Below, piece by piece: positions 13,628 to 17,534 of a stretch of 17,534 bases of DNA. Position numbers and translations under genes: made by a program. The notes beneath the pieces were generated by a model. It made no database searches and was not told the DNA's origin. It saw only the letters and a program-made list of their open reading frames with translations. Location of the stretch: positions 1,356 through 18,889 of the forward strand of contig DNQP01000105.1 of NCBI GenBank assembly GCA_003500955.1, in the 5' to 3' direction. The stretch is from Curvibacter sp. (lineage in GTDB: Bacteria > Pseudomonadota > Gammaproteobacteria > Burkholderiales > Burkholderiaceae_C). Each line of letters opens with the position of its first letter. Positions within the stretch are counted from its first letter, which is position 1.

Positions 13628-14230
13628 ATGTCACACACCTCACGCATCCTCATCGTTCCTGGCTGGCGCGATTCCGGCCCCGGCCACTGGCAAAGCCTGT
13701 GGGCCGAGCGTTATGCGCGCACGGTCCGCGTGCAGCAGGACAACTGGCTGGCGCCCACCCGTGAGGCCTGGGTGGCGAGCATTGCCCGCACCATCCTCGC
13801 CCAGCCTGAGCCTGTGGTGGTGGTGGCCCATAGCCTGGGCTGCATCGCCGTCACCCACCTGCCGCCCGAGGCCGAAGCCCGCATCGCCGGGGCCCGGCTG
13901 GTGGCCCCGGCCGACCCCGAGCGCCGTTCCGTCCTGGCCGACTTCGCCCCCGTGCCCAGCCGCAAGCTGCCCTACCGCAGCATCCTGGTGGCCAGCAGCA
14001 ACGACCCGTTCTGCCCCATCCGCCTCGCTGGCGCCTATGCGCGCAACTGGGGCAGTGAGTTCGTGCGTGTGCCCGATGCGGGCCACATCAACATCGAGTC
14101 CGGCCACGGCCCCTGGCCGTTGGGCGTGGCTTTGCTGCAATCCCTGGTGGGCGAGGGCGGTCTGCAGACCGTCGCGCCCCTTGCTTCCGATTCCTTTTCC
14201 TCCTCCATCCCGCTTCAGTACGCCGTATGA
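13628..14230 (+). CDS. RBBP9/YdeN-family serine hydrolase, first gene of the sulfate import operon
   Basis: A 200-residue alpha/beta hydrolase of the RBBP9/YdeN family (Ser_hydrolase). RILIVPGWRDSGPGHWQSLW (6-25) is the family's N-terminal signature. The nucleophile is Ser69 in VVAHSLGC, the acid probably Asp126 in ASSNDPFCP, and the histidine His153 in VPDAGHINIESGHG. The last 20 residues are low in similarity to the fold and may be a tail created by the overlap with sbp. The stop overlaps the sbp start by four bases (ATGA), so synthesis is coupled to the binding protein. The family is known as small esterases of unclear physiological role; its place at the head of a sulfate operon suggests a role in sulfur assimilation, but the substrate is unknown. 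No strong ribosome-binding site is seen. Confidence 0.88.
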   Translation: MSHTSRILIVPGWRDSGPGHWQSLWAERYARTVRVQQDNWLAPTREAWVASIARTILAQPEPVVVVAHSLGCIAVTHLPPEAEARIAGARLVAPADPERRSVLADFAPVPSRKLPYRSILVASSNDPFCPIRLAGAYARNWGSEFVRVPDAGHINIESGHGPWPLGVALLQSLVGEGGLQTVAPLASDSFSSSIPLQYAV

Positions 14231-15219
14231 AAACCAAGCTCCAGCTCTCCCTCGCAGCCCTGGCCCTGGCCGCCAGCTCCCTGGCTTCGGCCCAGAACCT
14301 GCTCAACGTGTCGTACGACGTGGCGCGCGAGTTCTACAAGGACTACAACGCCGCCTTCGTGGCCCACTACAAGAAGACCACGGGCAGGGACATCAAGGTG
14401 GACCAGTCGCACGCCGGCTCCAGCGCCCAGGCGCGCGCCGTGGCCGACGGCCTGGAAGCCGATGTGGTGACCTTCAACACCACGACCGATGTGCAGTTCC
14501 TCGCCGACAAAGGCGTGGTCGCCGCCGACTGGGCCAAGCGCTTCCCCTACGGTGCTTCGCCGACCACGTCGACCATGCTCTTCCTGGTGCGCAACGGCAA
14601 CCCCAAGAACATTAAGGACTGGGACGACCTGATCAAGCCTGGCGTGCAGGTCGTGGTGGTCAACCCCAAGACCGGTGGCAACGGCCGCATGGCCTATCTG
14701 GCCGCCTGGGGCTATGTGCGCAGCAAGGGCGGCACCGACGAGCAGGCCGCCGAGTTCGTGGGCAAGCTCTACAAGAACGTGCCGGTGCTGGCACGCGGCG
14801 GGCGTGACGCCACCGGCGTCTTCCTGCAACGCAATATCGGTGACGTGCTGGTGACCTTCGAGTCGGAAGTCGTGTCGGTGAACAACGAGTTCGGCGCCGG
14901 CAAGGTGGACGCTGTGCATCCCAGCGCCTCGCTCGTGACCGAGAACCCGGTGGCCATCGTCGAACGCACCGTGGCCAAGAAGGGCACGGCCGCCGAGGCC
15001 AAGGCCTACCTCGATTTCCTCTACAGCCCCGAGGGCCAGGAGATCGCCGCCAAGCACAACATCCGCCCGCGCAACGAAGCGGTGCTGAAGAAGTACGCCG
15101 CAGCGTTCAAGCCGATCAAGTTCTTCACCGTGCAGGACTACTTCGGCTCGCTGGGTGAGGCACAGAAGGTGCACTTCAACGACGGTGGCAAGTTCGACCA
15201 GCTCTATACCGTGAAGTAA
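14227..15219 (+). CDS. sbp: sulfate/thiosulfate ABC transporter periplasmic binding protein
   Basis: A 330-residue periplasmic sulfate-binding protein of the Sbp/CysP family. A Sec signal peptide ends at about residue 22 (ASA before [10 protein letters not shown]). Family marks are [17 protein letters not shown] at the mature start, [13 protein letters not shown] (ligand loop), [18 protein letters not shown], and [18 protein letters not shown]. Length and motifs fit Sbp well; Sbp and CysP are not easily separated by eye, so thiosulfate as a further ligand is possible. It is translationally coupled to the upstream hydrolase and followed by both permeases and the ATPase. Confidence 0.93.
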   Translation: MKTKLQLSLAALALAASSLASAQNLLNVSYDVAREFYKDYNAAFVAHYKKTTGRDIKVDQSHAGSSAQARAVADGLEADVVTFNTTTDVQFLADKGVVAADWAKRFPYGASPTTSTMLFLVRNGNPKNIKDWDDLIKPGVQVVVVNPKTGGNGRMAYLAAWGYVRSKGGTDEQAAEFVGKLYKNVPVLARGGRDATGVFLQRNIGDVLVTFESEVVSVNNEFGAGKVDAVHPSASLVTENPVAIVERTVAKKGTAAEAKAYLDFLYSPEGQEIAAKHNIRPRNEAVLKKYAAAFKPIKFFTVQDYFGSLGEAQKVHFNDGGKFDQLYTVK

Positions 15220-15228
15220 GTTGCCGAG

Positions 15229-16104
15229 ATGACGACTGCCACCCTCACCACGCCGCTGCCGGCGGCCGCTGCGCCCCAGAGGCGGGCCCAGCGGCGCGTG
15301 CTGCCCGGCTTCAACATCACCCTGGGCTACACCCTCCTGTACCTGAGCCTGCTGGTGCTGATCCCGCTCTCGGCCCTGGTCTTCAAGACCTTCACGCTGA
15401 GCTGGGACCAGTTCTGGGCGGCGGTCTCCTCCCCCCGCGTGGTGGCCTCCTACCGCCTGACCTTCGGCGCCTCTCTGATCGCCGCGCTGGTCAACGTGGT
15501 CTTTGGCCTGCTCGTGGCCTGGGTGCTGGTGCGCTACACCTTTCCCGGCAAGAAGATCGTCGACGCGCTGGTGGATCTGCCCTTCGCGTTGCCCACGGCC
15601 GTGGCGGGCATCTCGCTGACCGCGCTGCTGGCGGGCAACGGCTGGGTGGGCCAGTTCTTCGAGCCCTATGGCATCCAGCTGGCCTTCAATCCAAATGGCG
15701 TGGTGATCGCGCTGATCTTCATCGGCCTGCCGTTTGTCGTGCGCACGGTGCAGCCGGTGCTGGAGGACGCCGAGAAGGAATTGGAAGAAGCCGCCACCAG
15801 CCTGGGCGCCACACGCTGGCAGATCTTCCGTCACGTGATCCTGCCGTCCATCGCACCGGCACTGCTGACTGGTTTTGCCATGGCCTTCGCACGTGCCATT
15901 GGTGAGTACGGCTCGGTCATCTTCATCGCGGGCAATATGCCCATGGTGTCCGAGATCACGCCGCTGATCATCATCGGCAAGCTGGAGCAGTACGACTACG
16001 CCGGTGCCACGGCCGTGGCCACGGTGCTGCTGCTGTTCTCCTTCATCCTGCTGCTCATCATCAACGGCCTGCAGGCCTGGCAGCGCAAGCGTTCGGGAGC
16101 CTGA
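15229..16104 (+). CDS. cysT: sulfate/thiosulfate ABC transporter permease CysT (CysU)
   Basis: A 291-residue inner-membrane permease. A basic N-terminal segment ([12 protein letters not shown]) precedes TM1 (about 32-54); further hydrophobic segments lie near 78-102, 118-136, 156-172, 210-235 and 260-280. The EAA loop that docks on CysA is at about 186-212 ([18 protein letters not shown]). [17 protein letters not shown] and [24 protein letters not shown] are CysT hallmarks. It starts 9 bases after sbp and ends 2 bases before cysW. Confidence 0.95.
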   Translation: MTTATLTTPLPAAAAPQRRAQRRVLPGFNITLGYTLLYLSLLVLIPLSALVFKTFTLSWDQFWAAVSSPRVVASYRLTFGASLIAALVNVVFGLLVAWVLVRYTFPGKKIVDALVDLPFALPTAVAGISLTALLAGNGWVGQFFEPYGIQLAFNPNGVVIALIFIGLPFVVRTVQPVLEDAEKELEEAATSLGATRWQIFRHVILPSIAPALLTGFAMAFARAIGEYGSVIFIAGNMPMVSEITPLIIIGKLEQYDYAGATAVATVLLLFSFILLLIINGLQAWQRKRSGA

Positions 16105-16106
16105 AC

Positions 16107-17027
16107 ATGAGCCAGCAACCCGTCCGCAACGCCCGCGCCGGCACCACCGAGCCGGCCTGGGTGCGCTATACCCTGATCGGCATCGCGCTGGTGTTCATGT
16201 TCCTCTTCCTGGTGCTGCCGCTGGCGGCGGTGTTCACCGAAGCCCTGCGCAAGGGCTGGGACGCCTACTGGGAAGCGCTCAAGGAACCCGACGCCTGGGC
16301 CGCCATCCGTCTCACGCTGATCACGGCCGCGATTGCCGTGCCGCTGAACCTGGTCTTCGGCGTGGCTGCGGCCTGGGCCATCGCCAAGTACGAATTCCGC
16401 GGCAAGGCCTTTCTGACCACGCTGGTGGACCTGCCGTTCTCGGTCTCGCCCGTGGTGGCTGGCCTGATCTATGTGCTGGTCTTCGGCGCGCAGGGCTGGC
16501 TCGGCCCCTGGCTGGCCGCGCACGACATCAAGATCATCTTTGCCGTGCCGGGCATCGTGCTGGCCACCATCTTCGTGACCTTCCCCTTCATCGCGCGCGA
16601 ACTCATTCCGCTGATGCAGGCTCAGGGCAATGAGGAGGAGCAGGCCGCCATCGTGCTCGGTGCCACCGGCTGGCAGACCTTCTGGCACGTGACCCTGCCC
16701 AACATCAAGTGGGGCCTGATCTACGGCGTCATCCTCTGCAATGCGCGCGCCATGGGCGAGTTCGGTGCCGTGTCCGTGGTCTCGGGCCATATCCGCGGCC
16801 AGACCAACACCATGCCCCTGCACGTGGAGGTGCTCTACAACGAGTACCAGTCCGTCGCCGCCTTTGCCGTGGCCTCGCTGCTGGCCCTGCTGGCCCTGGT
16901 GACCCTGGTCATCAAGTCCGTCGCCGAGTGGAAGCACGAGCGCGAGATGAAAGCTGCGGCCGAGCTGCCGCCCGAGAACCCGAGCGCGCGCCTCGCGCCC
17001 GCCGCCAGCCCCGTGACCGTTTCCTGA
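16107..17027 (+). CDS. cysW: sulfate/thiosulfate ABC transporter permease CysW
   Basis: A 306-residue inner-membrane permease that pairs with CysT to form the sulfate channel. TM1 spans about 22-44; others lie near 66-92, 112-127, 142-162, 203-224 and 250-272. The EAA loop is at about 176-204 ([20 protein letters not shown]). [35 protein letters not shown] in substance is the CysW C-terminal signature. A hydrophilic tail rich in alanine and proline follows. It begins 2 bases after the cysT stop, with GGGAGCC as the nearest ribosome-binding sequence. Confidence 0.95.
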   Translation: MSQQPVRNARAGTTEPAWVRYTLIGIALVFMFLFLVLPLAAVFTEALRKGWDAYWEALKEPDAWAAIRLTLITAAIAVPLNLVFGVAAAWAIAKYEFRGKAFLTTLVDLPFSVSPVVAGLIYVLVFGAQGWLGPWLAAHDIKIIFAVPGIVLATIFVTFPFIARELIPLMQAQGNEEEQAAIVLGATGWQTFWHVTLPNIKWGLIYGVILCNARAMGEFGAVSVVSGHIRGQTNTMPLHVEVLYNEYQSVAAFAVASLLALLALVTLVIKSVAEWKHEREMKAAAELPPENPSARLAPAASPVTVS

Positions 17028-17038
17028 GAGAGCCCATC

Positions 17039-17534
17039 ATGAGCATCGAAATCCGCAACATCAGCAAGCAGTTCGGCGACTTCCAGGCCCTGAACGACGT
17101 CAGCCTGGACATCGAGTCCGGCGAGCTCGTCGCGCTGCTCGGCCCCTCGGGCTGCGGCAAGACCACGCTGCTGCGCATCATCGCCGGCCTGGAGACGCCC
17201 GACCGGGGTGCCATCCTGTTCAGCGGCGAGGACACGACCGAGGTGCACGTGCGCGAGCGCAATGTGGGCTTTGTGTTCCAGCATTACGCGCTGTTCCGCC
17301 ACATGACCGTGTTCGACAACGTGGCCTTCGGCCTGCGCATGAAGCCGCGCGCCCAGCGCCCCAGCGAGGCACAGATCAAGACCAAGGTGCACGATCTGCT
17401 GAACCTGGTGCAGCTGGATTGGCTGGCCGACCGCTATCCGTCGCAGCTCTCGGGTGGCCAGCGCCAGCGCATTGCCCTGGCGCGTGCCCTGGCTGTGGAG
17501 CCCAAGGTGCTGCTGCTCGACGAACCCTTCGGCG
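17039..17534 (+). CDS. cysA: sulfate/thiosulfate ABC transporter ATP-binding protein CysA (5' part)
   Basis: The first 165 codons of a CysA ATPase; the right edge of the window cuts the gene. Walker [10 protein letters not shown] (35-43), the Q-loop [21 protein letters not shown], signature [15 protein letters not shown] and Walker [10 protein letters not shown] are all present and intact. The start [23 protein letters not shown] is typical of CysA. The C-terminal regulatory domain lies outside the window. It starts 11 bases after cysW. Confidence 0.95.
   Translation, partial: MSIEIRNISKQFGDFQALNDVSLDIESGELVALLGPSGCGKTTLLRIIAGLETPDRGAILFSGEDTTEVHVRERNVGFVFQHYALFRHMTVFDNVAFGLRMKPRAQRPSEAQIKTKVHDLLNLVQLDWLADRYPSQLSGGQRQRIALARALAVEPKVLLLDEPFG

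Noticed and set aside
13569..14615. 348-codon plus-strand ORF overlapping the RBBP9-type hydrolase and sbp
   Set aside because: Its translation is Pro/Ser/Arg/Trp-rich without family motifs; the other frame carries the catalytic triad and the Sbp signal peptide.
14215..15834. Minus-strand 539-codon ORF opposite sbp and cysT
   Set aside because: It has low-complexity, His/Gly/Gln-rich translation and is antisense to sbp and cysT.

Overview
The window is a GC-rich chromosomal segment with the codon bias and gene content of a betaproteobacterium. Burkholderiales, probably Comamonadaceae, is my best guess, inferred from gene types and not from any marker gene. It is a sulfur-acquisition and sulfur-oxidation region interrupted by a short stretch of lower-GC DNA that looks like integron gene cassettes.

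Region 1 (1-1543): the end of a c-type cytochrome gene followed by a Tat-exported flavoprotein with the conserved cysteines of flavocytochrome c sulfide dehydrogenase (FccA/FccB or SoxE/SoxF type). Region 2 (1571-5404): a promoter plus an operon for a sulfonate-type ABC importer (binding protein, permease, ATPase) ending in an acyl-CoA-dehydrogenase-fold flavin monooxygenase of the DszC/SfnB kind. Region 3 (5436-9206): a second promoter plus an operon of a TauD-like 2-oxoglutarate dioxygenase and a second ABC importer (binding protein, ATPase, permease). Region 4 (9253-10131): a lone alpha/beta hydrolase with its own promoter.

Region 5 (10154-11760): a strong sigma70-like promoter, a 16-codon leader ORF whose stop lies in a perfect GTTRRRY core site, then two lower-GC cassettes. 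Each carries one ORF whose stop codon lies in the left core of an attC-like site; the second site is the more degenerate. The first encodes an unrecognised membrane-anchored protein and the second a protein with DUF2314-like and DUF2185/Imm33-like parts. No integrase gene is visible. A bidirectional terminator closes the block. Region 6 (11782-13519): azoR (minus strand) and a divergent LysR-family regulator sharing a compact intergenic region. Region 7 (13544-17534, continues beyond the window): a sulfate/thiosulfate import operon, namely an RBBP9-type hydrolase, sbp, cysT, cysW and the start of cysA.

The three sulfur operons are tied together by a shared upstream element, ATAAGCAA-N10-ATT(C/G)GTT. 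It has the same geometry relative to a predicted -10 box in all three places and is probably a site for a CysB/Cbl-like LysR activator. The picture is a sulfur-starvation regulon: import sulfonates and related organosulfur compounds, cleave them with two different oxygenases to release sulfite, and import sulfate when available. The tauD-like promoter carries an extra perfect 13-bp inverted repeat across its predicted transcription start. No rRNA, tRNA, CRISPR array or insertion sequence was seen.
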